Positions 35,998 through 44,883 of a stretch of 64,000 nucleotides of DNA are shown here, in pieces. The notes under the pieces were generated by a model. That model was not told the DNA's origin. It searched no databases and worked only from the letters and a program-made list of their open reading frames with translations. The number at the start of each line of letters is the position of its first letter. The stretch's first letter is position 1. Source of the stretch: JAPHSX01 sp041554195. Lineage in GTDB: Bacteria; Pseudomonadota; Gammaproteobacteria; Thiohalomonadales; Thiohalomonadaceae. A program made the position numbers and the translations under genes. Where the stretch lies: contig JBFFMJ010000011.1 of assembly GCA_041554195.1 (NCBI GenBank), positions 42,528 to 106,527 of the forward strand, read 5' to 3'.

Positions 35998-36773
35998 GAA
36001 CATTAGGTTCAACCGGCATCAAGGTCAGTCCGCTCGGGCTGGGCACGGTGAAGATCGGTCGGGATCAGCAGGTGAAGTATCCCAGTGGCTTTAAGATCCC
36101 GGACGATGCGGCAGTACGCGACCTGTTTGACCTGGCCTGGGAGCTGGGGATCAACACCCTCGATACCGCCCCCGCCTATGGCAACTCCGAGGAGCGGCTG
36201 GGAAAGCTGCTGCCCAATCGCCACGACTGGGTGATCGTCGGCAAGGTCGGTGAACTCTTTGAGCGGGGTGAGTCGAGCTTTGACTTTAGCGCAAAATATA
36301 CCCGCATGAGTGTCGAGCGTTCACTGCGTCGTCTGCGTCGCGATGTGATCGACATGGTGCTGGTGCACTCCCACGGCGATGACATGGCGATCATTAAAAA
36401 TGAGGCAGTCTGCGACACCCTGCTGGAGTTACAGCATGAGGGAAAGATCCAGGCCGTCGGCATGTCGACCAAGACCGTCGAGGGCGGCCTCTGGTGCGTC
36501 GAGAACATGGATGTGGTGATGGCCACCTATAACCCGAGCTACACCGATGAGTTGCCGGTGTTGCAGCGCGCCGCAGAATTGAACAAGGGCGTGCTGATCA
36601 AAAAGGGGCTGCAGAGCGGCCACGCCGACAGCGCCGCCGGTGGTGGCGGCGTAGAAGAGGCGCTGCGTTTTGTCTTCGCCCAGCCTGCGGTAGACAGCGT
36701 GGTGGTCGGCACCATCAACCCCAAACACCTGCGTGAAAATGTCGCCATTACCGAACGGGTGCTGCGCGGCTGA
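35988..36773 (+). CDS. Aldo/keto reductase
   Basis: 261 residues of the AKR barrel. The tetrad is visible: Asp and Tyr in DTAPAYGNSEERLGKLL, Lys in WVIVGKVGELFE, and His in MVLVHSHGDD. It is shorter than the usual 300-330. It uses NADPH to reduce carbonyls, but the substrate is not known. Its start lies inside the end of the FAD gene and waaF begins two bases after its stop, so all of hldE to the GT genes is likely one operon. Confidence 0.88.
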   Translation: MELRTLGSTGIKVSPLGLGTVKIGRDQQVKYPSGFKIPDDAAVRDLFDLAWELGINTLDTAPAYGNSEERLGKLLPNRHDWVIVGKVGELFERGESSFDFSAKYTRMSVERSLRRLRRDVIDMVLVHSHGDDMAIIKNEAVCDTLLELQHEGKIQAVGMSTKTVEGGLWCVENMDVVMATYNPSYTDELPVLQRAAELNKGVLIKKGLQSGHADSAAGGGGVEEALRFVFAQPAVDSVVVGTINPKHLRENVAITERVLRG

Positions 36774-36775
36774 AT

Positions 36776-37807
36776 ATGGCAAGGTCCTCAAAGATCCTCA
36801 TCGTCGGTCCCGCCTGGGTGGGGGATATGGTGATGGCGCAAGCGCTCTATAAACACCTCAAACAGCGTGAACCCGACTCTCTTATTGATGTCCTGGCACC
36901 CGCCTGGTCGCTGCCGCTGCTGGCACGCATGCCCGAGGTTAGGCGGGGGATCGAGATTCCGATGGGCCACGGCGAGTTTGGCCTGGGGGCGCGTTACCGC
37001 CTGGGCAGGAGTTTGCGTGATGAAAACTATGACCGCGCCATCGTCCTGCCGCGCTCGTTTAAGGCCGCACTCATCCCCTTCTTTGCTAAAACCAGGCAGC
37101 GTAGCGGCTATCGGGGAGAAATGCGTTACGGTCTGATCAACGATATGCGCACCTTAGATAAAGCGGTGTTGAGTAAAACGGTTGAGCGTTATCTGGCACT
37201 GGGTTTTAACAGCGACGAGCCGTTACCGCCACAGACCATTCCCACCCCACAGCTGAGAGCCGATAAAGAAAACAGTATGGCCCTGTTACAGCGCCTAGCG
37301 TTGTCTGAGGAGGGTGCGGTGGCACTGCTCCCTGGTGCCGAGTACGGCCCGGCCAAGCAGTGGCCTATAGCCTATTGGGCTGAGCTGGCGCAGAAGTTAC
37401 AACAGGCGGGAGAGGCAGTGTGGATCCTCGGCTCGCAAAAGGACCACGCCAACGCCGAGCAGATCGTAGAACTGGCCGGAGATGGCGTGGTGAATCTTTG
37501 TGGTCGTACCGAACTTGTTGATGCGGTGGACCTGCTTAGCGTCTGCCGTGCCGCCGTCAGCAATGACTCGGGACTAATGCATGTGGCCGCGGCGGTAGGG
37601 ATCCCTGTCGTCGGCATCTACGGCTCCTCCACTCCGGACTATACTCCGCCGTTGAGTGAGCGCGCGGCGGTGGTTTACCATCGGCTTGAATGCAGCCCCT
37701 GCTTTAAACGGGTGTGCCCTCTGGGGCACAGCGATTGCCTGAAGGGGATTAGTGTCGATGAGGTGTGGGTGCAGTTAAATAATCAGTTGAACGCGGGAGT
37801 TGAATAG
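36776..37807 (+). CDS. waaF: LPS heptosyltransferase II
   Basis: Adds the second heptose to the inner core (GT9). 343 residues with ILIVGPAWVGDMVMAQ at the N-terminus, the donor-site LLPGAEYGPAKQWP, and SNDSGLMHVAAAVGIPVVGIYGSS. It fits waaF by these motifs and by lying beside hldE. The conserved Cys-rich tail CSPCFKRVCPLGHSDCL is typical of this subfamily. Two bases separate it from the aldo/keto reductase. Confidence 0.93.
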   Translation: MARSSKILIVGPAWVGDMVMAQALYKHLKQREPDSLIDVLAPAWSLPLLARMPEVRRGIEIPMGHGEFGLGARYRLGRSLRDENYDRAIVLPRSFKAALIPFFAKTRQRSGYRGEMRYGLINDMRTLDKAVLSKTVERYLALGFNSDEPLPPQTIPTPQLRADKENSMALLQRLALSEEGAVALLPGAEYGPAKQWPIAYWAELAQKLQQAGEAVWILGSQKDHANAEQIVELAGDGVVNLCGRTELVDAVDLLSVCRAAVSNDSGLMHVAAAVGIPVVGIYGSSTPDYTPPLSERAAVVYHRLECSPCFKRVCPLGHSDCLKGISVDEVWVQLNNQLNAGVE

Positions 37808-37811
37808 AGCC

Positions 37812-38585
37812 ATGGGACAGATATCTGCAATCATTATCGCCTTCAACGAGTCGAAGCATATTGCCGACTGTATCGTCTCCGCGCAGCAGGTGTGCGATGA
37901 GGTGATCGTGGTGGTCGATAGCAAGACCAGTGACGATACCGCGGCCATTGCCGAAAAGTGCAGGGCCAGGGTGATGCATCAGGAGTATCTGGGGGATGGC
38001 CCGCAAAAGGCGGTAGCGGTGCCGCAGGCCAGTAATGAGTGGATCCTTGCGCTGGACGCCGATGAGCGCCTGGAGAGCGATGCGGTCGAGGTCATTCAGC
38101 AGATCGATTTAAGTCGCGATGATGTCGATGCCTACGCTTTTCGCCGGCGCAATTTTGTCGGCGATCACTGGATCAAGGCGGCGGGTTTCTATCCCGACAT
38201 TGTTACCCGACTATACCATCGGCAACGTGCCGGATACCTGCCGAAGAAGGCGCACTCCAGCGTCAGGGCCGATAATATCGTGACCCTCAGGGCACACCTG
38301 AGGCACTTCACCTATCACGATTATGCGCACTGGATGGATCGCATCAACAAGCTCAGCTCGCGTGATGCCTGGGCGATGTACGAGCGGGGAAAACCGGCCT
38401 CGAAGAGCGCCCCGGTGACCCATGCCGTGGTGGCGCTGCTGCGTAAGCTTATTTTTAAGGGCGGACTCTTTCAGGGCGTCGATGGCATTACCGTGGCGGC
38501 AACCACCGCCTTTCATGCCTATATGAAATACCTCAAACTGAATGAATTGCATGCGCAGAAAAATGCTGAACGCGAGAGAAATTAA
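37812..38585 (+). CDS. Glycosyltransferase family 2 (WaaE/KdtX-like)
   Basis: 257 residues with AIIIAFNESKHIADCI at the N-terminus, and the donor/metal motif LALDADERL. It resembles the WaaE/KdtX core beta-1,4-glucosyltransferases. I start at the ATG at 37812 (MGQISAIII) rather than the in-frame TTG at 37800 inside waaF. The stop overlaps the next start. Confidence 0.87.
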   Translation: MGQISAIIIAFNESKHIADCIVSAQQVCDEVIVVVDSKTSDDTAAIAEKCRARVMHQEYLGDGPQKAVAVPQASNEWILALDADERLESDAVEVIQQIDLSRDDVDAYAFRRRNFVGDHWIKAAGFYPDIVTRLYHRQRAGYLPKKAHSSVRADNIVTLRAHLRHFTYHDYAHWMDRINKLSSRDAWAMYERGKPASKSAPVTHAVVALLRKLIFKGGLFQGVDGITVAATTAFHAYMKYLKLNELHAQKNAERERN

Positions 38586-39706
38586 TGAAGGTTCTTGAAC
38601 TCTGTCTCTCGCCAGACCTGGGTGGTCTGGAGCTCTATATGTACCGCTGTGTTACCTCTCTGCAACAGGGCGATGAGGTGGTGGCCGTGGTTGCACCACA
38701 CAGTCGCCTTGAGCAGCGCCTGCAAGTAGACGGCATAACGCCCTATCTTTTAAACTGGCGCAACAAGGCCCTGCCCCTGCTGGCGGCACGACGCCTGGCG
38801 GCGATCATCGATCGCGAGGCGGTGGATGTGGTGCATATGCACTGGGGTAAGGATATGGCACTGGCCGCCTTCGCCAAGCGCTTTTCCCGTCGTAAACCGC
38901 GCCTGGTCTCAACCCGGCAGATGCAGATCACGCGCCCCAAGCGCGACTTTTATCACAACTTTATCTACCGCCAGGTTGACCTCAATATCACCATTACCCG
39001 TTCGCTGGCAGAGGCGATGCGAGACTTTTTGCCACCGTCGTGCCGTGAGCGCGTCACCCCCCTCTATTACGGCGTGGCTGCGCCGCAGGATTTTATCGAC
39101 AGCGAGCAACGTGATGCGATGCGCGCTGAAATGGGAGTCTCGCAGCAGACCTTTCTGGTCGGCCTGATTGGCCGGGTTAAGCGCTACAAGGGGCAGCATC
39201 TGCTGGTCGAAGCGGTGGAGCGTCTGCTTGCCGAGGATGAGGATGTGGCGGCGGTGATCGTGGGTCATGCGATGGAAGAGGGTTATCTTCGCGATCTAAA
39301 GCAGCGGGTTAAGCAGCAGAAATTGGAGCAGCGGATCATCTTCCGGGACTTTACCGACAACGTGCAGCAGCTGATGCAGGCCTGCGATACGGTGGTGTTA
39401 ACCACTGTGGAGGAGACCTTTGGCCTGGTGCTGGTGGAGGCAATGCGCGCCGGGGTAGCGGTGGTCGGCTCAAATCGAGGAGGTGTCCCCGAGATCATTG
39501 ATCATGGTACTACTGGTCTACTCTTTGAGTCCGGCAGCAGTGAGAGCCTCTATCAGCAGTTGCGCCGTTATTATGATGAGCCGAGTCTACGCGTGAGCCT
39601 GGCACAGGCCGGTAAGTGTTTTGCCGATGAGCAGTTTGATGAGCAGCACCATTTTCCTGCCCTGCGAGGGCTGTTACAGCAGGTTGTTTCCGCAGACAAA
39701 GCCTAA
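38585..39706 (+). CDS. Glycosyltransferase family 4
   Basis: 373 residues, GT-B fold: VLELCLSPDLGGLELYMYRC, VDVVHMHWGKDMAL, then LIGRVKRYKGQHLLVEAVER and the retaining-type ETFGLVLVEAMRAGVAVVGS motif with the glutamates. An LPS-core hexosyltransferase by context. It is the last gene of the rightward group hldE-...-GT4. Confidence 0.9.
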   Translation: MKVLELCLSPDLGGLELYMYRCVTSLQQGDEVVAVVAPHSRLEQRLQVDGITPYLLNWRNKALPLLAARRLAAIIDREAVDVVHMHWGKDMALAAFAKRFSRRKPRLVSTRQMQITRPKRDFYHNFIYRQVDLNITITRSLAEAMRDFLPPSCRERVTPLYYGVAAPQDFIDSEQRDAMRAEMGVSQQTFLVGLIGRVKRYKGQHLLVEAVERLLAEDEDVAAVIVGHAMEEGYLRDLKQRVKQQKLEQRIIFRDFTDNVQQLMQACDTVVLTTVEETFGLVLVEAMRAGVAVVGSNRGGVPEIIDHGTTGLLFESGSSESLYQQLRRYYDEPSLRVSLAQAGKCFADEQFDEQHHFPALRGLLQQVVSADKA

Positions 39707-39722
39707 GCTCTTTTCGTTCTAG

Positions 39723-40766
39723 TCACGATGAGAGGAAAGTCTCACTGATGCGTCGAGCCGCCTCGTTGATATTAATCGCACTAACATCTTCGGCAGGACC
39801 CTCTTGGGGCGGCGTAAAGGCGAGACGTTTATCGGGCGCATTGAGAGTCTGCCAGCGCAGCGGTGTGGCAGAGCGGTGGCGTGGATAGAAGGCGGCTGTA
39901 GGTCGGTCCAGCGCGGCGGCAATATGTAGCGGTCCGGTTGAACCACTGATGAAGATATCGGCCAGTTGCAGGGTTCGGCTGAAGGCCTCAAGCCCCTCAG
40001 CGGACGAGTAAAGCACTGCTGTTCCACCGCCGTTACGAATGTGCGTGGCGACCTCGTTGGCACATTTCTCTTCACCGGGACCGGCACTGATACAAAAGGC
40101 CAGTGTGGCGACCGCATGGAGTTGCAGTGCAAGCTGTGCATATTGAAGTGGTGAGAGGTTATTGGCTGACCCCCCCGTGCCGGGATGAATAAAGATTAGT
40201 TGTGCTGCGGGATCGATAGCGTGCTGTTGAATAAATATCTCTCTCAGCGTCGTGGTGTCGTTATCAATTTGTAGCAACGGGCGGGTGAGCTGGCCTGGCA
40301 GATAATCGTTCTCGGCATAGTCCGGCGCAAACGCCCTGTCAGCATCAAGGTCGGTAAGTAGTTGCAGGGCCAGGTCAAGATTGTAGGCATACTCCGGTTT
40401 CTCTGAGCGGGAACGGCGCTGTTTTAAACGGTGGTTATAACAGAGCTGTGCCAGCTTGGTGGCCGGGGCGAGGCGATAGGGGATTCGGGCAAGGCAGCCG
40501 GCAAGGGCGATGCGTCCCGTTGAGAAGAGGGTGAGCATGGCATCGAATTTTTCCTGGCGCAGTTTTCCCGCCAGTACCAGAGCCCCTTCACCCTCATCAA
40601 TGAGCAGTGCATCGATCCAGGGGCAGAGTTCAGCCATCGATGCCGTATACTGCGGCACGAGTGCGGTAATATGGGCCTCTGGCCACTGCTGTTTTATCAA
40701 CGCAAACGTTGGCCAGGCGAGCATAAAGTCACCCAGTTTATCGTTGCGGATAATCACGATTCTCAT
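39723..40766 (-). CDS. Heptosyltransferase-like glycosyltransferase family 9
   Basis: 347 residues with IVIIRNDKLGDFMLAWPTF and IHPGTGGSANNLS, FISGSTGPLHIAAALDRP: the GT9 pattern shared by waaC, waaF and waaQ. It is less like waaF than the copy at 36776 and is probably a third heptosyltransferase (waaQ-like). It converges on the preceding operon with 17 bases between the stops. Confidence 0.86.
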   Translation of the reverse strand: MRIVIIRNDKLGDFMLAWPTFALIKQQWPEAHITALVPQYTASMAELCPWIDALLIDEGEGALVLAGKLRQEKFDAMLTLFSTGRIALAGCLARIPYRLAPATKLAQLCYNHRLKQRRSRSEKPEYAYNLDLALQLLTDLDADRAFAPDYAENDYLPGQLTRPLLQIDNDTTTLREIFIQQHAIDPAAQLIFIHPGTGGSANNLSPLQYAQLALQLHAVATLAFCISAGPGEEKCANEVATHIRNGGGTAVLYSSAEGLEAFSRTLQLADIFISGSTGPLHIAAALDRPTAAFYPRHRSATPLRWQTLNAPDKRLAFTPPQEGPAEDVSAININEAARRISETFLSS

Positions 40767-40866
40767 TGGCTCAAGACTACTATTTGTTGATACTTACGAC
40801 CAGTTGTCGGTGGCATATTGTGACATTGTCGCCGATCCATTTCCTGTGAATTAACGTGAATGCCGA

Positions 40867-41679
40867 ATGAACATCGAAATTATTATCGCAAATTACAATA
40901 AGCCTGAATTCCTGAATCTGGTTCTGGATGGGTTTTTACGGCAAACCGATCAGGATTTTTTCATCACTGTTGCTGATGATGGCTCGGGAGCTGCGATTGC
41001 CGAGGTGGTAGAGAATTTTCGCCAGCGCGGCTTGCAGTTAAAGCACCTCTGGCATGAGGATGAGGGGTTTCGTAAGAACCTGATCCTGAATAAGGCACTC
41101 AAGCAGTCCGCTGCCGACTATATTATTTTCATCGATAACGACTGCATTCCCGAGCCCTCCTTCATTGCCGATCACCGGCATGTGGCCCGTTCAGGCTATT
41201 ACGTTTCAGGTCGGCGGGTGAATCTGGGTAAGGCGTTGACCGAGCAGATTATTGCCGGTGAATATCCGGTGGCTCAACTCTTTAAACCGTTATCACTGCT
41301 GTTGCTCGGCTTGCGTAAACAGGTGCGTTACGCTGAGCTGGGGATGCAGTGGCCGTGGTTTGTCAGTCGCCTGTGGAGTCGCAAGCCACGTCCTCTGCTG
41401 GGATGCAATATGGCGATGTGGCGCGAGGATCTGTTACGCATTAACGGCTTTGATGCCGGGGCGACTCGTTATGGCCTGATTGAGGATACTGATGTTGAGT
41501 GGCGTCTGGAGGCAGTCGGGGTAAAGGGGAGTAGCCTGCTGGGCAGGGGTTGCGTGTTTCACCTAGACCACCCGACTCGCAAGAGTGATGACACCACCAA
41601 TAAGGAGTATATGCTGGAGAAACAGCGCCGCGGCGAGAGCTGGGCGAAACAGGGCATCGACTCAATTGTCGATGACTAA
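40867..41679 (+). CDS. Glycosyltransferase family 2 with galactosyltransferase-like C-terminus
   Basis: 270 residues: IEIIIANYNKPEFLNLVLDG, ITVADDGSGA, FIDNDCIPEPSFI (the metal-binding DxD-type segment), and a C-terminal segment LGCNMAMWREDLLRINGFD resembling the C-terminal domain of polypeptide GalNAc/chondroitin-type transferases. Its stop overlaps the convergent sulfotransferase-like gene by four bases. Confidence 0.86.
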   Translation: MNIEIIIANYNKPEFLNLVLDGFLRQTDQDFFITVADDGSGAAIAEVVENFRQRGLQLKHLWHEDEGFRKNLILNKALKQSAADYIIFIDNDCIPEPSFIADHRHVARSGYYVSGRRVNLGKALTEQIIAGEYPVAQLFKPLSLLLLGLRKQVRYAELGMQWPWFVSRLWSRKPRPLLGCNMAMWREDLLRINGFDAGATRYGLIEDTDVEWRLEAVGVKGSSLLGRGCVFHLDHPTRKSDDTTNKEYMLEKQRRGESWAKQGIDSIVDD

Positions 41680-42461
41680 CCCTTGTCGGCGCGCGATGCC
41701 TGAAGAAAACGCGGCCAATGTTGCTGCGCTGCTTCGGCGTTAAATATCGCCTTTAACTGCTCCTGATCCTCGGCGGCCATGTCGCGCTGCCAGTCCTTCT
41801 TGCTGGGTCGCACCTTGGCAAAACCCTCAGCAAGTTCGCTACTTCCGAGTCCAAGGTACTCAGCCAGCACAGCCCCTAGCGCCTCCTGGTTTCCGATCAG
41901 ATCCTCATAGTGAACGATGCGCAGTTTTTCCGCTGGAACCTTTCCCAGCTCGTTATTCAGATACTCCAGAGAGCCGCGGATCTTGTTGGCGTGTGCCATC
42001 AGTCCGCCATCGAAGCGCGAGTGCGAGAAGACCGCAGCAATCGGGTCACGGTAGAGACCGATGAAGTAGATCTCATCGGCATGCGGGGCGACGATCTGCT
42101 GCATCTCATCGAGTTTCCACTGTCGCGCCAGATCGCGGTAACGCCCTGCCGGGAAGGAGTTGTCCTCAATGATCACCCGTACCTGACTGGCATCCACTGC
42201 CCTTTTCTTCTGGTCACGAAAGAAGCTGTTGAGATACCAGCGGAAGACCCCGCGCAGAAAGCCGAAACCGGGCGGATGGACGTGGCACCAGATCTGGTTA
42301 AAGCCACGCTTCATGCGCTTTTTATAGCTAATCACCTCGCCATTACTCTGCTGAATCATGGCGCTGTTGCGAAAGGCGGTCTCAATAACCGGGTGCAGCC
42401 CGTGGTGACCAACACCTTCAACACCGGCTACGAAGACATAGATAAGCTTGCCCTGGGACAT
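41676..42461 (-). CDS. Sulfotransferase-like protein
   Basis: 261 residues. The N-terminal FVAGVEGVGHHGLHP resembles the 5'-phosphosulfate-binding loop of P-loop sulfotransferases with a His-His pair in place of the usual Lys-Ser/Thr. LYRDPIAAVFSHSRFDGG corresponds to the 3'-phosphate-binding region, RDP plus Ser. It would transfer sulfate from PAPS to a sugar or lipid headgroup. It lies 33 bases downstream of the UDP-xylose synthase on the same strand, in an LPS region, so sulfated LPS is a possible outcome, but this is inference. Confidence 0.6.
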   Translation of the reverse strand: MSQGKLIYVFVAGVEGVGHHGLHPVIETAFRNSAMIQQSNGEVISYKKRMKRGFNQIWCHVHPPGFGFLRGVFRWYLNSFFRDQKKRAVDASQVRVIIEDNSFPAGRYRDLARQWKLDEMQQIVAPHADEIYFIGLYRDPIAAVFSHSRFDGGLMAHANKIRGSLEYLNNELGKVPAEKLRIVHYEDLIGNQEALGAVLAEYLGLGSSELAEGFAKVRPSKKDWQRDMAAEDQEQLKAIFNAEAAQQHWPRFLQASRADKG

Positions 42462-42494
42462 TATTGTTTTCTCTCTTCCTGAATGACGGAGGGG

Positions 42495-43451
42495 TTAGTC
42501 TTTCAGCAGTTGGCTAAAATACTCGATGGTTTTGGGCAGCCCCTGATCCAGGGTGATCCCCGGCTCCCAGCCCAGCTTCTCTTTTGCCAGGGTGATGTCG
42601 GGGCAGCGCACCTGCGGGTCATCCTGCGGCAGTGGCTTATGTATCAGCTTTGAGCTGGAACCGGTCAGCGCGATCACCTTCTCCGCCAGCTCCAGGATGG
42701 TGAACTCACCGGGGTTGCCGGTGTTGACCGGGCCGGTGAAATCATCGGGTGAATTCATCAGTCGCACGAAGGCCTCGATGAGGTCATCGACATAACAGAA
42801 GGAGCGGGTTTGCTGCCCCTCGCCGTAAATGGTGATGTCCTCGCCGCGTAGCGCCTGGATCACAAAGTTGGAGACCACGCGCCCGTCGTTGGGGTGCATG
42901 TTGGGGCCGTAGGTGTTGAAGATGCGGGCGATCTTGATCTTCACCCCATGCCGGCGATGGTAGTCGAAGCAGAGGCTCTCGGCGGCGCGTTTGCCCTCGT
43001 CGTAACAGGAGCGGATGCCGTGCGGATTGACGTTGCCCCAATAGCTCTCCGGCTGCGGGTGCACCTTGGGGTCGCCGTAGGTCTCGGAGGTGGAGGCGTG
43101 CATGATCTTCGCGCCACAGCGCTTGGCCAGCCCCAGCATATTCATAATACCGAGAACACTGGTCTTCATGGTGTGAATGGGGTCGTGCTGGTAGTGCGGC
43201 GGTGAGGCGGGGCAAGCGAGGTTATAGATCTCATCCACCTCGAGGAAGATCGGCTCGACGATGTCGTGGCGAATCACCTCGAAATAGGGGTTGCTCTCCA
43301 GGTGGCGGATGTTATCGCGGCTGCCGGTGAAGAAGTTGTCGAGACACAATACCTCGTGCCCCTCGTTGAGCAGGCGCTCGCAGAGGTGGGAGCCGAGAAA
43401 ACCGGCACCGCCGGTGATCAGGATGCGTTTACGCAGGCTGTAGTTTTCCAT
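42495..43451 (-). CDS. UDP-glucuronate decarboxylase (UDP-xylose synthase)
   Basis: Turns UDP-glucuronate into UDP-xylose. 318 residues, extended SDR family: GGAGFLGSHLCERLL for NAD, the catalytic serine/threonine at MHASTSETYGDP and Tyr-Lys in SCYDEGKRAAES, then RIFNTYGPNMHPNDGRVVSNF, highly characteristic of the bacterial UXS group. It works on the product of the neighbouring ugd, 2 bases away on the same strand. Confidence 0.95.
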   Translation of the reverse strand: MENYSLRKRILITGGAGFLGSHLCERLLNEGHEVLCLDNFFTGSRDNIRHLESNPYFEVIRHDIVEPIFLEVDEIYNLACPASPPHYQHDPIHTMKTSVLGIMNMLGLAKRCGAKIMHASTSETYGDPKVHPQPESYWGNVNPHGIRSCYDEGKRAAESLCFDYHRRHGVKIKIARIFNTYGPNMHPNDGRVVSNFVIQALRGEDITIYGEGQQTRSFCYVDDLIEAFVRLMNSPDDFTGPVNTGNPGEFTILELAEKVIALTGSSSKLIHKPLPQDDPQVRCPDITLAKEKLGWEPGITLDQGLPKTIEYFSQLLKD

Positions 43452-43453
43452 GC

Positions 43454-44803
43454 TTACTCTTCCACGATGCCGCGACCGATGCCGCTGTAGTGAATCCCCT
43501 GTGCCACCATCTGCGCCGGTTCGTACTGGTTACGTCCGTCGAAGATCACGGGGGTCTTCAGCTTCTCCTTGATCTGCTCAAAGTTGGGGGTGCGGAACGG
43601 TTTCCACTCGGTCACCAGCACCATGGCGTCGCAGCCCTCCAGCGCATCGTACTGATGTTCATAGAGGTTGATGCTGCCATCTTCAAACCACTGCTCGGGC
43701 AGCTCGCGCTGGAACAGCTCGTTGGCGACCGGGTCGTGGGCCTGGATTTTTGCGCCAGCCTCGATCAGCGAGCGCACGATCACCAGCGAGGGGGCCTCGC
43801 GCATGTCATCGGTGCCGGGTTTAAAGGCTAGTCCCCACATGCCGAAGGTGAGCCCTTCGAGCTTGTTGCCGTAGTGGGCCTGGATCTTCTCGAACAGGCG
43901 ATGCTTCTGCGCCTCGTTGCGGCGCTCAACCGCGTCGAGCAGCCATGGGGCCATGCCGTTCTCGTGCGCCATGCGCTGTAGCGCCTTCACATCCTTCGGG
44001 AAGCAGGAGCCGCCGTAGCCGCAACCGGGATAGATGAAGTGGTAGCCGATGCGCGAGTCCGAGCCGATACCGAGGCGCACATTCTCCACATCCACGTCGA
44101 GCTTCTCACACAGCGCGGCGACCTCGTTCATGAAGGAGATCTTGGTGGCGAGCATGGCGTTGGCGGCGTACTTGGTCATCTCCGCATCACGTACCCCCAT
44201 TGAGACGATTACCTCGTGGTTGCGCATGAACGGGTGGTAGAGCTCGCGCATCATGGTCTCGGATTTTTCATCGTTAAAGCCGATGACTACGCGGTCGGGG
44301 CGCATGAAGTCATCTACTGCGGCTCCCTCCTTGAGGAATTCGGGGTTGCTGACCACATCGAATTGAATATCGCTACCGCGCTTCTCCAGCTCGGCCTGCA
44401 CGGTGGCGCGCACCTTGTCGGCGGTACCTACCGGCACGGTCGATTTATCGACGATGACGTTATAGGGCTTGACCATATGCTGGCCCAGCTCGGCGGCGAC
44501 GGCCAGCACGTATTGCAGGTCGGCGGAGCCATCTTCGCCGGGCGGGGTACCGACGGCGATGAAGTGCATATCGGCATCCTGTACCGCGTCTTTCAGTGAG
44601 GTGGTAAAGCGCAGACGGCCCTCGCCGTAGTTGCTGGTGACCAGCGGCTCCAAACCCGGCTCGTAGATCGGCAGGATGCCGTTTTTCAGCCCCTCGATCT
44701 TCGCTTCATCCACATCAACACAGGTGACACTGTGTCCCATTTCGGCAAAACAGGTGCCGGTGACCAGGCCTACATAACCGGTCCCTACGACGACGATATT
44801 CAC
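43454..44803 (-). CDS. ugd: UDP-glucose 6-dehydrogenase
   Basis: Oxidises UDP-glucose to UDP-glucuronate with NAD. 449 residues from the GTG at 44803, which follows a GAGGA ribosome site; the longer ATG at 44839 adds a non-conserved leader. The Rossmann motif VVGTGYVGLVTGTC and the catalytic Cys in GCGYGGSCFPKDV are present. It gives UXS its substrate. Confidence 0.96.
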   Translation of the reverse strand: MNIVVVGTGYVGLVTGTCFAEMGHSVTCVDVDEAKIEGLKNGILPIYEPGLEPLVTSNYGEGRLRFTTSLKDAVQDADMHFIAVGTPPGEDGSADLQYVLAVAAELGQHMVKPYNVIVDKSTVPVGTADKVRATVQAELEKRGSDIQFDVVSNPEFLKEGAAVDDFMRPDRVVIGFNDEKSETMMRELYHPFMRNHEVIVSMGVRDAEMTKYAANAMLATKISFMNEVAALCEKLDVDVENVRLGIGSDSRIGYHFIYPGCGYGGSCFPKDVKALQRMAHENGMAPWLLDAVERRNEAQKHRLFEKIQAHYGNKLEGLTFGMWGLAFKPGTDDMREAPSLVIVRSLIEAGAKIQAHDPVANELFQRELPEQWFEDGSINLYEHQYDALEGCDAMVLVTEWKPFRTPNFEQIKEKLKTPVIFDGRNQYEPAQMVAQGIHYSGIGRGIVEE

Positions 44804-44883
44804 GTGTTCGGATTCCTCAATATTATTTGCGCGACACACTGGGTAAAAACGCCGCCGATCATAGCATGAAAAGCGGGCCGGAC

